Source: Primula veris
Taxonomy: Eukaryota; Streptophyta; Magnoliopsida; Ericales; Primulaceae
Length of the DNA stretch: 64,000 nucleotides
NCBI GenBank assembly: GCA_963682055.1
Contig: OY821742.1
Span: forward strand, 32,707,060 to 32,771,059
Direction: 5' to 3'
Under the pieces are notes generated by a model, which worked only from the letters and a program-made list of their open reading frames with translations, was not told the origin of the DNA and did not search any database. Numbering within the stretch: position 1 is the first letter of the stretch; each line of letters begins with the position of its first letter. Below, one piece after another: positions 46,844-59,040 of the stretch. Made by a program: the position numbers and the translations under genes.

Positions 46844-47848
46844 TTGAAAGATAAAAACAATGATCTCATTATTCAAAACGAGTCTTTACAAACCGAGATC
46901 AATTTTCTTAAAAATGAGATGTCTAGACATGCTAAAACTCTTTCAAAACCATCTTCTTTAGATTGCGATTTATTAGAAAATTTTGAAAAGTTAAAGGATG
47001 CTTTCGATAAAGTTAAAAGCAAAAACAAGGTTTTAAGTTCTCATGCTTTTAACTTAAATGACAAGGTCAAGCTTTTAGAAACCGAGAATGAAACATTGAA
47101 AACTAAAAACAACGAGCTTGTCATTTCCATTGAAAAACTAAATTTAACAATTTCAAAGTTTTCTAAGGGTAAAACCATTTTAGATAACATTTTGAGTTGT
47201 CAAAAAGATTTCAATGATAAGAGTGGTGTAGGTTTTGATTGCATTAGTTCCACTTCAAATAAAACCCGCTTTGTCAAAACCTCTAATATTTCTAAAACTC
47301 CTACTCCGCCTAAACAAGAGGTTGTTTTTGCAAAAGGGAGTACTTCCAAGATTTTTCAAAAATCTTTTAATGATAGAAAAGGGTTAGGTTTTAAAACCAA
47401 ATTGGATACTCCAAAAACCCTTTCCAAAACTTCGTATAACTCTCATTATACTAAAAAGTCTAAGCATTGTGTGCATTGTAGTAGAAATGAGCATATTTCT
47501 TTGAGATGCCCTTATCGCTTTCAAGTTAGTAGAAGCGATTTGAAATGGGTGGTAAAGACCCGAGCCACTAACAATGTCGGACCCAAAAGAAATTAGGTAC
47601 CAAAGGACAAAAATTGTGTTGTAGGTATCTCCATCCAAAAGGAGAAAATCAACAAATGGTTGGCAACGCCCTCAAAAGTCGTGGAAGTCAAGAAGATCGA
47701 CTCTACCGTCAAGAATGAAGTGCCATTAATCGACAAAGGTGGAAGGCATACCAACAAATGGTACCACCTATTTGGACTCGGAAACGCTCAATGCAAATGC
47801 CATAAGCAAGCGGACTCGACCTCACATCACATATTTGGTATACTCTAA
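46844..47848 (+). pseudogene. gag: copia-3 Gag, C-terminal coiled coil and second zinc knuckle
   Basis: Continues the Gag of 45589-46782 after a frameshift near 46780 and a TAG near 46802. It has a Leu/Lys/Glu-rich coiled-coil-like stretch (LKDKNNDLIIQNESLQTEI onward) and a second knuckle CVHCSRNEHISLRC near residue 210. A TAG at 47594 precedes VPKDKNCVVGIS, and the same frame runs on to HHIFGIL at 47848. The layout of capsid, knuckle, coiled coil and second knuckle resembles SIRE/Maximus Gag, where this point leads into pol. Here no pol follows. Confidence 0.8.
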
Positions 47849-48094
47849 TCCTTAGTATTTTACATATATGTGGTTAGTTGGGTCGGATATATGCATAATG
47901 ATAACATTTTTCATGTTTTGGTTTTTCTTTAAAAATCCTTCACATAACCCCATATTTTTTTTCTTGATTACATTTTGATAATGCCAAAGGGGGATAAAAA
48001 TGATATATTTAGAGTTAATGCGTTTTGTTAAAATCGAGGAAATATTTTTCTTGTAAAATCATCATTAGTTTGTCATAATCAAAATGGGGGAGAT
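47849..48094 (+). other. copia-3 3' untranslated segment and polypurine tract
   Basis: Non-coding; ends with aaaatgggggagat (48081-48094), the polypurine tract directly before the 3' LTR. Confidence 0.85.
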
Positions 48095-49264
48095 TGTTGA
48101 ACTTAGAGTTCAATAATGATTTTGATTATAACTTTGATTATGCGTTTAATGATTTTACGATTTCGATGATATAATGCTTGTCTTGTCCAAAAATAGAAAA
48201 CGTATATTTCAGATCTTTAAATGATAGAGCATTCGATAACGAAGCCATAGGTTCAAGCGGAACCAGAATCGGAGCTAAAACGAAGAAGCTACAAGCTTTC
48301 GAAGGTTTGCGAGACCAGGACAACATCGACCGATCGACTGGACAAAAACGACCGATCGTTTTTGGTCCAAATTCTTCCAGTGAGCAGGTCGAAACAAAGA
48401 CCGATCGTTTCTTAGAAACGACCGATCGTTTTCTGAAAACGACCGATCTACTGTAGAAAACGACCGATCGTTTTCTACAGATTTCGAAAACAGCTTTTCA
48501 GCTTTTTCTGGAAAACAGCTTAAAACCTCTGAAAAATAGCCTCAACCACTTCCAACAGTCATAACACAGAAAAACAGACTTTGTGACCATATATACCTCA
48601 AACATCTTTCTTCAAACACATCAATCTATCATCCTAAAAACCTCTCTTAATCAAAACCCAAATTATCACCATTTTGGTGAAAATATTCGAAAAAGAGAAA
48701 ATTAAGAAGAAAGCGATTCAAGCTCGAACAACAACAAAGACTCACCAATTAGCTTATTTAGAAGCAAATAGAATAGTGAGTGTAGTTACATTTTTGTAAC
48801 AAAATTGTAAACGAGTATTTTATAAACTCATTTTTATGAGCGAGTGATCGGGTAGAGGCTTTGTAAGCAAGTGAAGCTTAAAAGCCCTAGGTATTTCATT
48901 TCGGGACACTCATAAAGTGAGGGGGAGCTTAATCGGTCGATTAGCTCATTAGGATTGTAATATCCGGGAAAAGAATTTTTAGTGAAATACTCGGTAGTAC
49001 CGAGGAGAGGACGTAGGCGCGTTTTGCCGAACCTCTATAAATCACGGTGTCATCTTCTTCCCTTAAACTTTTATTTTCCGCAAATATTTATTCTTGCTTG
49101 CTTGCGTTTGAATTTATTAACGATTATTAACGCTTAAGCTTAGAATTGCGTAAGTTGGGGTGTTAGTTGCACTTAAGTTTTAATTAGGCGAAAATCGCCA
49201 TAAACCTTATTCACCCCCCCCCCCCCCCCCCCCCCTCTAAGGTTTAGCCACACATGGGCCAACA
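48095..49264 (+). repeat. copia-3 3' LTR
   Basis: 1170 bp, same as the 5' LTR except about 22 substitutions and a C run of 22 (49214-49235) against 8. Confidence 0.93.
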
Positions 49265-49269
49265 TAGTT

Positions 49270-51207
49270 ATTCCCGAGCAAGGGAAGGGTTACCAAGTGT
49301 ATTGCGATGCTTCAAAGGAAGGTTTGGGTTGCGTCTTGATGCAAGATGGAAAGGTTATCGCATATGCTTCGCGACAACTAAAGATTCACGAAAAGAACTA
49401 TCCGACTCATGACCTAGAGCTAGCAGCAATAGTTCATGCGTTGAAGATATGGAGGCATTATCTGTTCGGGGAAAAGTTCGAAGTGTTCTCGGATCACAAG
49501 AGCCTAGGGCATATCTTTACCCAACGTGATCTAAATATGCGAAAACGACGAAGGATGGAATATTTGGAACAGTACGACTACGACTTGCACTATCATCCGG
49601 GAAAGGCCAATGTAGTGGCGGATGCTTTGAGTCGAAAGTCTCATGCGACCTTAGCGCATGTGGCGATTGACGAATGGAGGATGATGGGAAAAGTGAATGA
49701 GTTTGACTTGGAGTTGGGACATGTTAATGTGGGGACCTTATACACAATAGTGGTACAACCGGAACTTGTGAGTAGGGTTCTGGACGCTCAAGATGGGGAC
49801 GAGAAAGTGGAGAACTTTGAGAAACAAATAAGTTCGAGCGAAGGATTAGAGGGTTGGACGAAAGGAACCGATGGAAGACTACGCTTTAAGGGAAGGACTT
49901 ATGTGACAGAAAATATGAGGAACGAGGTATTAAAGGAGTTTCACCACTCCCGATTAGCCGTTCATCCCGGCGGGACGAAAATGTATCACGATGCAAAGAG
50001 ACAATTTTGGTGGCCCGGAATGAAACGAGATGTAGCTTCATATGTTAGCAAGTGCCTAACTTGCCAACAAGTGAAGGTGGAACACCAAAGGCCGGCAGGT
50101 ATGCTCTAACCTTTACCGGTAGCGGAATGGAAGTGGGAGAGGATAGCAATGGATTTTGTGACCAACTTACCTAAATCAGTAAGTGGGAATCACGCTGTGT
50201 GGGTTGTGGTCGACCGTTTGACCAAATCCGCACACTTCATTGCGATTAAGATGACGAATTCGGTCGAAATTTTGGGATGGAAGTATATTAAGTAAATTGT
50301 TCGACTTCATGGGGTACCAATTTCGATAGTATCGGATCGAGACGCGAGGTTTGTGTCAAGGTTCCGGGGCGCATTGCAAAATGCCTTAGGGACCAAGTTG
50401 ACAATGAGTACGGTGTTCCATCCCCAAACGGATGGACAATCTGAGCGGACTATCCAAGTGCTAGAGGATATGTTGCTCACATGTGTGAATGACTTCAATG
50501 GAGGCTGGGAGAGCCATCTACCCTTGGTGGAGTTTGCGTATAATAATAGCTTCCAAGCTAGTATTGGCATGGCACCTTTCGAGACTTTATACGGACGGCC
50601 GTGTAGGTCTCCGGTGTGTTGGACCGAGGTGGGAGAAGCGGAAATGTTATGACCGCAATTGGTTCAAGAAACAACAGAAAAGATTAAGATAATTCGACAA
50701 AGGCTTGAGACGGCCCGAAGCAGGCAAAAGAGTTATGCGGATAAGAGGAGGAGACCTTTGGAGTTCGAAAAGGGGGATCAAGTATTTTTGCGAGTTTCTT
50801 CAAGGAAGGGGATCATGAGGTTTGGCTCTAAAGGGAAGTTGAGCCCGATATTTATCGGACCATTTGAGATCGTGGACCGAGTGGGGAAAGTTGCATACCG
50901 GTTGGACTTGCCACCAAAGTTGGCGGGGGTTCACCCGGTGTTCCATGTGTCGATGTTGAAAAAGTATCATCACAACCCTTCACACGTGGTGGACTTTGAG
51001 GACATTGAGGTTAGTGCGGATGTGACCTACGAAGTGGGACCTATAAGGATTATCGATGTGCAAGAGAAGGAACTTCGAGGGAAAACGATTAGATTGGTAA
51101 AGGTGGTTTGGAAACACCACGGGGCCGAGGAGGCAACTTGGGAACGTGAGGATGAGATGAGGAGGAAGTATCCTAATCTCGACTTTTCTTTAGGTACTTT
51201 TCTTTAG
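49270..51207 (+). pseudogene. gypsy-2 RNase H, integrase and chromodomain
   Basis: One frame continuing the RT remnant: RNase H ([33 protein letters not shown]), integrase HHCC ([19 protein letters not shown]), the core with MDFVTNLPKS, SDRDARF and [10 protein letters not shown] (the D, D and E all visible), the C-terminal [20 protein letters not shown], and the chromodomain ([34 protein letters not shown]) to TAG at 51205. In-frame stops at 50107, 50293 and 50650 disable it; no frameshift was seen. Compared with gypsy-1, this is the better preserved copy. Confidence 0.92.
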
Positions 51208-51748
51208 ATGCATTCTAATTTCGGGATGAAATTTCTTTATCGGGGAAGGGTTGTAACGCCTAGAGTGTGGTGTTTAGTTTATTAGAGTTTAGTTTACTAG
51301 AAATACCCGTACGTTGAGTCTTGGGTACGTTTAAATTTTTTTTCGAGTTGTTGTCTCTTATTATGTTGGATATTGCATATAGGTGTTTACCTTGTTTGAG
51401 ATTCTTACGTGTAGTTCATGTATTTTGAGTTTTGTATACGTTGTGGAGTTGTTGAGGTAGAAGCATGTCATCTTGGTTGTTGAGCTAGAAACATGTTACC
51501 TTTGTTACATTATTGTCTTTTATTTTATTAGTCATTGTTTTACATTATCGAGATACTTACGTACCTTTTGTTTACTTGAGTTATGGATGAAAGAGTGGTA
51601 TGAGTTGTGTACCCTGAGTATTTTATTTCTTAGATGATGACACGTATTGTACGTTTAAATTTTATGGCCTTATTTATATTAGTTTATCATTTCTGGGTAT
51701 AGTTGTTTAGAGATGAAATTTCGGGACGAAATTCTTTTGAGGGTTAGT
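51208..51748 (+). other. gypsy-2 3' untranslated region and polypurine tract
   Basis: Non-coding; contains tttcgggacgaaattctttt and ends gagggttagt before the 3' LTR. Confidence 0.75.
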
Positions 51749-53622
51749 TGTAACATCCCGTATTTTTATAAGTAATTTTTATTCATGATTTAATTTATCC
51801 AAAAACGTTTTATACAAAATTTTACCAAAAACCGGTCACTCGACTAAATTTTAGCCAAAAACCGAAACTCTTCCGAAAAGATTTATTTTTAAAACCTGTT
51901 ACTAATTTTATAAATAAAAAGGACCCAATAGTTTTGTTTCTAAAAATTTGTTATTTTTGAGTAGTAAAACAATATTTTTGGATTATGAGTTAACTTTTAG
52001 AACTTTGGGGACCAAATAGTTCGTTACCTCAAACATTCTCAAAACAGTTTTTTTACATCTTCCAAATCAGCCCACTTTTCTCAAAAACAGTAAACCTAAA
52101 AAACAAGAGAGAAAAAGAGAGAAAAGAGAAGAAGAAGAAGAAGAAGAAGAAGAGAAACCACGTTAGCGGATTATTACCGGAAGCATCTCCACTACGCTCT
52201 AAGGTAACGGGGGTTATCCATTGCGACTAGACGAGGGTGTATGTTAGGATTAGGTTTTACGTTTAGTATAAATTGGGGGTTTTTGCCTTTTATATTAATT
52301 ATGTTCTTAATTTGTTAATTGGGGTTTAGTTGTTATATTTTTAATTCACTTATTTGATTTTGGATTAGTTGTGGATTTAGTCTTTTGATTTCGGATTAAT
52401 GATAATATTATTGCGTGTTATATGCATTGATTATGTATTATTATGTTTGTTGATAGAATTGGGTAAATTATTGTTGAATAAATATGAGTTTTATATTGCG
52501 CATATAAGGTGTCTGTTAAAATTGCCTGAATGAGTTTTTATGTTGATTAGACTTGTTTGGCTAGTTGTGAATCTAGCACCTATGCTTTTGGATTATGTTG
52601 TATTACGTTAAGTGATGTATGAGATTGTGTTATTTTAATAGTATAATAATATTGGCCGAGGCCTTAATATTTATACGTATGAGATTGTGTTACATGAATA
52701 GTATAATATTATTGGCCAAGGCCTTAATATTGATACATTAGCAATGGTCTCTGTCTCTTCCTAATTCCGGGGACAGAAGACGGCCATGGGGATAGGGAAT
52801 GACTCGTCTTATAGACTGGGGCGAGTGGCATGAGAGGTCCTAGTGTGCACTATATTTATTTTTATGTTAGCTATGGTCTCTGTCTCTTCCTAATTCCGGG
52901 GACAGTAGATGGCCGCGGGGATAGGGAATGACTCGTCTTACGGACTGGGACGAGTGGCATGAGAGGTCCAAGTGCGCACTTTAAATCTACTTTTATGTTA
53001 GCAATGGTCTCTGTCTCTTCCTAATTCCGGGGACAGAAGACGGCCGAGGGGATAGGGAATGACCTACCTTACGGACTGGGGTAGGTGGCATGAGAGGTCC
53101 ATGTTTGTTATAGATTTGTGTTGACGTTATTTATTTTATTTAATTTATCTATTTGTAGAATGTTATTATATTTCTTTTATACGTCGATTATCATAGTTGT
53201 AGAATTTGTGAGCTCTTGCATTTATGGGATGGAGTGACGGTATTGTGGTGCCGTCCCGTCTAGTTATGTGCGTGGAACTCACCGTTACAATTTTGTGTTT
53301 CAGGTACAATTTAGGTTGAGACGTTCAGTTAGGAGCTATGGCAATACATCACATGGGCTTGGGGCTTTCATTTTCTTTTCATTTTTATTATATTTTGAGG
53401 TTGTAGCCTACGGGCAAATTCTTTCATTTGTTATTTTCTTAGTTTTATAAAATTTGCCTTGTAGCCGTGTTTGGAAACATTTTTATTTAATTGTCAATTG
53501 TTCCTTTAGCTCGTAATTTATTTCTTTTAAAAATTCAAATTTTGTACCAACAGGTTCTATTTTCTTTTGTTTTAAAAAGGTCATGCCTCGATGTCCGTGT
53601 TTATGGAATTTGGGGCGTGACA
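51749..53622 (+). repeat. gypsy-2 3' LTR
   Basis: 1874 bp, TGTAACATCCCG to GGGGCGTGACA, with the family's three-unit tandem repeat at about 52738-53105 and an agaagaag run near 52127-52150. Confidence 0.93.
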
Positions 53623-53627
53623 GTCTC

Positions 53628-54102
53628 TCTCTATTTGTTGTATAATATATGATGTAGAGACACGAAATATTAGAGTCTAATTGACTTTATTTATAGCCTT
53701 ACAAATAATCTTAATCTTAATCAAATACAAAATATTTCCTTTTTTCTCTATTTCCTTCTTTGACTAGGATTCTTCTTTCCTTTTCAAGTCTTCTAATCCA
53801 ACAAGAAAAGCTCTTCATTTTCTTCAATCTAATCTTTTGAGATTGCATGAAATTTTCTCGACTTGCTACTCACGTTTCTGGATCTTCTAGAATATATTTG
53901 ACTTGATCGTCAGGTAATCTGTCCTCCAGTTTCAGTTATAACTGAGATTATAACTGCAACCTATATTTAAACATAACTTAACAAGCGTGTTACGCATTAA
54001 CTGTTAACATAATAAGAGTTCAATATAAGTTAACTCAATCTATTTTTGACAATATGGTGACAAACAAATACGGTACAATAGACTTGTACTTTGTACGTAA
54101 CA
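53628..54102 (-). repeat. copia-2 3' LTR, inner part
   Basis: Resumes the LTR after gypsy-2 and its TSD; ends GTACGTAACA (TGTTACGTAC on the minus strand) against the polypurine tract. The 5' LTR lacks the last about 110 bp of this part. Confidence 0.85.
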
Positions 54103-55449
54103 ATCTCCCCTTTTGTCATTATTTTGGCAAAAACATTGAGTTGTAAAAGTTTTGAAAAACAAACTCCACCATAAGCTTATCAACACAGTTAAAATAGAAA
54201 ATCAATAATTTAAGCACATAGTTTATCAAAGCCCCCCCTGCAAGTCACATCTCATAAATATATAAAATACTTTCACACTTTTAACCATATAAGACCAGAA
54301 AGATAAACCTTTAAACTATTATCAAAACGAGCAATTAATCAGATCAGACATCCTCAAAAACAGAAATATAAACAATCGTCTTGAAAGTCAAGCTCATTGC
54401 TCACAATTCATCAACTTACTTCCCTTTTTTGTCATAAAAAGACAAGGTCAGAATGCAACATTATTATAAGAATCGTTCAACATCAAATTAGCACTCATCA
54501 GAATCCTCATATTATTACCAAAAACACTCTCATCAAAACAATCATAAACAGATTTACCCTCACTAATATCCTCAGATAACTCTTAAGAATTTTATCAAAT
54601 CAAATCTCCATACATCCATGAAGGCTTAATCAGCTGCAACTCTTCTTTTAAATGAGGAAACAAAATTTAAGAGCATATAATTTTAAACAAGGATGAATTT
54701 TTAACCTTAAGAACCAAAAATTAGTATTAACTATTAATCCAATCCATCACTTTATAACGCGAAACTTAAATTTTTCGCACAATAAAAATTGTTGACCTTA
54801 CTTTCTGTTGCTCAGAACATTTTGCACAAGAAAAACAATGGGGTTTTTTTTTCCAATTTAATCAAATAACCAATTTATCAAGTAAAAATAAATTTTCAGT
54901 TCATTTGATTTGCATCTCAGTTACAACTGATACTTGAAACTGTATTGGAACCAAAAAAACACACAATTACTTCTTCCAAGAAAAAAATTAATCAATCTTT
55001 CCTTTTTATTAAAAAATTAACACTTTATATATCAGATTACCATCAATTAACCAATTATTAACATTTAACAATTAATAATCTTTTCGCATGAAGTCTCAGT
55101 TGCATGTTTAGTTTAAAACTAACTGTTCAACAGTATCTTCTGCCATCAGTTGCAGGCTCAGTTTTCACTAACTGTTCAACTCACAAAAAAGATAAAATAT
55201 AAGCTCATTTATTCATCATTAGCACAATTTAATCATTTATCCAGTGATTCCACATAATATAGAAATTTACCAGTGTCAATCTCCTTTTTATTAAGCAAAA
55301 CTTCACTTTTTTTCAGAAAAATCATATGCAGCTCATGCAGATTTATTCAAGTGTTTGTAACTGATTATTCTCATACTAAATATCAATTTCTTTACTCAGA
55401 TAGATTCATAATAACATACCTCAAGATCACTTCTTAGGGATTCAAACCT
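54103..55449 (-). other. copia-2 polypurine tract and 3' untranslated zone
   Basis: atctccccttttgtcatt (54103-54120) is aatgacaaaaggggagat on the minus strand, the polypurine tract. The following 1.3 kb up to the RNase H stop has no long frame but several cagttgcaact-type near-palindromes (near 54912, 55095 and 55145). Confidence 0.75.
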
Positions 55450-56151
55450 TTAACCAACCAATGGTTTTGTAAATATATCTGCCAATTGTTTTTCAGTTGC
55501 AACATGTTTCAAAATTAGACATTTTTCTTCAACAAGTTCTCTAATAAAATGATATCTTAAGTATATATGATTTTTTCTAGAATGTTGAACTGGATTATTA
55601 GCTAAATCAATTGCACTTTTATTATCACAGTATAAAGTAAAAACATTTTGTTTAATATTATAATACTCAGGCATCTGTTTCATCCATAAAATTTGAGTAC
55701 AACCACTGCCAGCTGCTATATATTCTGCCTCTGCAGTAGATAAATAGATACAACTTTGCTTCTTACTAAACCAAGATACTAAATTATTCCCAAAGTAAAA
55801 ACATCCACCCGGTTTACTTTTTCTATCATCAATATTACCAGCCCAACCAGCATCACAAAACCCAACTAAATGATGGTTAGTATCCTTAGAGTACCACAAG
55901 CCTAGATTAATAGTTCCTTTCACATATCTTATAATCCTCTTAACAGCCAATAAGTGAGATTTTAAGGGATTAGTTTGGTATCTAGTACAAACTCCAACAC
56001 TTAAACACAAATCAGGTCTACTAGCAGTCAAATAAAGTAAGCTACCAATCATAGATCTATATAAACTTAGACAAACAAGCTTACTTTTATCATTCTTAGA
56101 CAGTTTTAAATTAGAACTCATAGGTGACCTTTTCTCTTTACTATAAGACAA
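55450..56151 (-). CDS. copia-2 RNase H segment (partial pol)
   Basis: 234-codon open frame: MSYSKEKRSPMSSNLKLSKN, SLLYLTASRPDLCLSVGV, then RNase H with CDAGWAGN, STAEAEY and YCDNKSAIDLA (catalytic Asp/Glu/Asp visible) and the usual KQLADIFTKPL end. It is the only domain of copia-2 with no break. The methionine is not a real start; the polyprotein once continued upstream. Confidence 0.85.
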   Translation of the reverse strand: MSYSKEKRSPMSSNLKLSKNDKSKLVCLSLYRSMIGSLLYLTASRPDLCLSVGVCTRYQTNPLKSHLLAVKRIIRYVKGTINLGLWYSKDTNHHLVGFCDAGWAGNIDDRKSKPGGCFYFGNNLVSWFSKKQSCIYLSTAEAEYIAAGSGCTQILWMKQMPEYYNIKQNVFTLYCDNKSAIDLANNPVQHSRKNHIYLRYHFIRELVEEKCLILKHVATEKQLADIFTKPLVG

Positions 56152-56575
56152 TATCTTATAAATTATAACTCATAGGTGACCTTTTCTCTTTTAATAGTTC
56201 CTTTCACATATCTTATAATACTCTTAATAGCCAATAAGTGAGATTTTAAGGGATTAGTTTGGTATCTAGTACAAACTCCAACACTTAAACACAAATCAGG
56301 TCTACTAGCAGTCAAATAAAGTAAGCTACCAATCATAGATCTATATAAACTTAGACAAACAAGCTTACTTTTATCATTCTTAGACAGTTTTAAATTAGAA
56401 CTCATAGGTGACCTTTTCTCTTTACTATAAGACAATATCTTATAAATTATAACTCATAGGTGACCTTTTCTCTTTTAATAGTTCCTTTCACATATCTTAT
56501 AATACTCTTAATAGCCAATAAGTGAGATTTTAAGGGATTAGCTTGGTATCTAGTACAAATTCCAACTATCAGACA
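55907..56575. repeat. 284-bp tandem duplication in copia-2 pol
   Basis: The block starting ttaatagttcctttcacata recurs at 55907, 56191 and 56475 with a constant 284-bp step; the third copy is partial (to about 56570). Units carry the SRPDL-containing RT-RNase H connection, so part of pol is repeated nearly three times. Confidence 0.92.
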
Positions 56576-56579
56576 AACC

Positions 56580-57330
56580 AAATTTCTTAATTAGATTTCC
56601 TGCATACTTATTTTGACACAAAAATATGTCTTTATCACTTTACTTAACTTGCAAAACTAGAAAGAAATTTAATTCACCACCACCACTCATCTCAAATTCA
56701 CTTTTCATATCATCAATAAACTTATCAACATAACTCATAGAAGTAGAATCAAACACATAAATCATCCACATAAATTTGAACAACTATAATATCATTAGGA
56801 GTTCTCTTAGTAAACAATGTCTTATCAACTCCCCCTCTATGAAAACCTTTTTGAATCAAAAACTTAGTTAATCTATCATATCATGCTTTACAAGCTTGTT
56901 TTAATCCATAAAGAGCTTTCTTTAGATAAAAAACATGATCAGGTTTATGAGAATCTTCAAATCTATTTGGCTGCTTAACATATACTTCTTCTAAAATATT
57001 GCCATTAAGAAAAGCACTTTTAACATCAAGTTAAAACAATTTAAAATCATATAAGCAAACAAGAGACAAACAACATTCTAATAGATTCAATTCTAGTAAC
57101 ATGCGCAAATGTCTCATCAAAATCAATTCCTTCAACTTGAGTGTAACCTTGAGCAACCAACCTAGCCTTATTTCTAACAATGGTACCATCCTCATCAGTT
57201 TTATTTTTAAAAATCCATTTAGTACTAATTATATTCTTATTTTCAGGCCTAGACACAAAAGTCCATACATCATTCCTTTCAAACTGACTCAATTCATCTT
57301 GCATAGCAGAAATCCATTCATCATGCAATA
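56580..57330 (-). pseudogene. copia-2 reverse transcriptase, broken
   Basis: 57047-57328 holds the RT start ([50 protein letters not shown]). Further down the minus strand come the palm with YVDD at 56761-56772 and the thumb (DIFLCQNKYAGNLIKKFGLS near 56620). Frameshifts near 57046 and 56755 and a stop near 56880 break it. Confidence 0.85.
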
Positions 57331-57629
57331 AAGTTTCATTAACATTCTTAGCCTCAATCTAAGATAAATAGCAATTAAAACTAACAAGATCGAGGTGTTT
57401 TCGTTGAGTATTCATACCTGCACTTACCTCTCTAATGATGTTGTCCAATGGATGATTTTTCTGAGTCCTCACATACTTCACCCTTCTATCTCGTTATTCA
57501 GTTCCAGGTTCAGTTGCAACTGGTACAGTCTCAGTTACAACATTCATCTTCTTTTTTAGACAACTCCTCAAGTTGTTCCTCAGCTATACCTGGTGCAGTA
57601 GCTGACTCTTTTTTCTTTTCATCCATCTG
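57331..57629 (-). other. copia-2 integrase-RT linker
   Basis: Low-complexity polar coding remnant, with cagttgcaactgg and cagttacaac words near 57510-57540. Confidence 0.5.
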
Positions 57630-58480
57630 TTATTCCATGTTTGGATCCATCAAACCTGTCATATCATCTTCACCTGCACACTCAGATATATCTTTAAGAT
57701 CATCAAAAACAACATTATAAGATTCCATGATAACATGAGTTCTCAAATTGTAGACTCTATAAGCTCTACTGTTCATAGGATATCCTAAGAAAATATCTTC
57801 ATCACTTTTAAAGTCAAACTTTCCTATACGTTCTCTATCTTTAACAATATAACAAACACAACCAAACACATTAAAGTAACTTAAATTAGGCTTTCTTCCT
57901 TTCCAGATTTCATAGGATGTCATATTAGTTCATTTAGTAAGATAAACCCTATTTACTATGTGACAAGCAGTATTAACAGGCTCAGCCCACAATCTCTTAG
58001 CAAGTTTCTTAGAATTCAACATAACTCTAGCCATCTCTTGAATATTCTTATTATTTCTTTCAACAATACCATTCTATTAGGAGGTTTTAAGAGCAGAAAA
58101 CTCATGAGATATTCCTAAAGAATCACAAATTTCAGCAAATTTAGAATTTTTGAACTCTTTTCCATGGTCACTCATAATTCTAACAATTTTACCAATGGTA
58201 TAACCTTTCTCAGTTTGCAGTTTCAATCATAGGTTTTTAAACACATCAAAAGATTCGGATTATTCTCTAAGAAAAGTTACCCAAGAGTATCTAGAAAAAT
58301 CATCAAAAAACACAAGAATATATCTTTTACCACCAATACTTTCAGTTTGCATGTGACCCATAAGATCAATATGTAACAATTCAATCACACTATTAGTATA
58401 GATCAGACTAGCACTTTTATGAATACTTTTAGTTTGCTTTCCCTTCATACAATCACCACAAGTACTTGGTAGTTTAACTT
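57630..58480 (-). pseudogene. copia-2 integrase, broken
   Basis: Minus strand: LLHIDLMGHMQTESIGGKRY and FFDDFSRYSWVTFL (58260-58448, first Asp), then SDHGKEFKNSKF (about 58170, second Asp), then NGIVERNN (about 58065, Glu), then the C-terminal part TSYEIWKGRKPNLSYFNVFG to FLGYP (57630-57923). The usual Gln-Gln before NGIVER reads TAA TAG, two adjacent C-to-T changes. Other stops near 58259 and 57925. All three catalytic residues are still readable. Confidence 0.85.
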
Positions 58481-58535
58481 TCAGTCCAGGAACTTTTCTA
58501 ACAAGTTGAGAATTAACAATTTTAGCAAGAATTTT

Positions 58536-58982
58536 TTAGTTTACATGCCCTAGACGTTGGTGCCAAATTTTAGTATTATTAATTACAGTTTGGTAACAAC
58601 TGACTTTAGGTAAGGTTGCAACAAACTTATCAAACACATAGCAACTATTACTATATCTCATTCCAATCATGATTAAGTCATTATTATCATCAGTTACAAG
58701 GCATTTATCCTTATTAAACTTAACATGCATAGAATTATCACACAATTGGCTAACACTTAACAGATTAGATTTTAAACCTTTAACCAATAAAATACTTTTA
58801 ATCTCGGGCATGCCATCAACATTTAAAGTTCTTTTAACAATCACAAGACCTTTATCACCACTTCCAAACACAACAGAATTACCATATATATTTCTAACAT
58901 TCTTTAAGAATTTTTCATTACCAGCCATATCTTTGGAACAACCACTATCAAAATACCAAGAAGTAGAAACAGCAGCATTCAA
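58536..58982 (-). pseudogene. copia-2 protease and GAG-pre-integrase
   Basis: Open 149-codon part: WYFDSGCSKDMAGNEKFLKN gives the aspartic protease (DSGCS), and the end has IWHQRLGHVN of the pre-integrase zinc region. Flanking stops separate it from gag and integrase, so it is part of the dead polyprotein. DSGCS with a following KDMAG matches SIRE-type elements. Confidence 0.82.
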
Positions 58983-59040
58983 GGAGGTTAAAGTAGTCTT
59001 ATTACAAGTAGTTATCTCACTTTTGCTTTTAACCTTCTAG

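Larger units (their letters stand above)
44371..49264 (+). mobile_element. copia-3: gag-only, SIRE-like copia element
   Basis: Two LTRs (44371-45526, 48095-49264), TSD tagtt (44366-44370, 49265-49269) perfect, PBS and a polypurine tract. The 2.57-kb internal region encodes only a long Gag-type product with two zinc knuckles and a coiled-coil-like middle; I find no protease, integrase, RT or RNase H. This fits a terminal-repeat-with-gag (TR-GAG) non-autonomous element. LTRs differ at about 22 sites by eye plus a C-run length change. Confidence 0.92.
42993..53622 (+). mobile_element. gypsy-2: chromodomain gypsy element with large internal deletions
   Basis: Starts TGTAACATCCCG and ends GGGGCGTGACA; TSD gtctc at 42988-42992 and 53623-53627 is perfect. 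It is the same family as gypsy-1. The 5' LTR is reduced to about 80 bp fused to the leader, and a second deletion joins gag to the end of RT (about 44150). Copia-3 is inserted at 44370. RNase H, integrase and chromodomain remain in one frame with three stops. The 3' LTR is complete. Confidence 0.93.

Noticed and set aside
47594..47596. TAG near the end of copia-3 Gag as a programmed readthrough stop
   Set aside because: SIRE elements are known for a readthrough stop, but that one lies between pol and the env-like ORF. Here the following bases (gtacca) do not match the known context and no enzyme frame follows.
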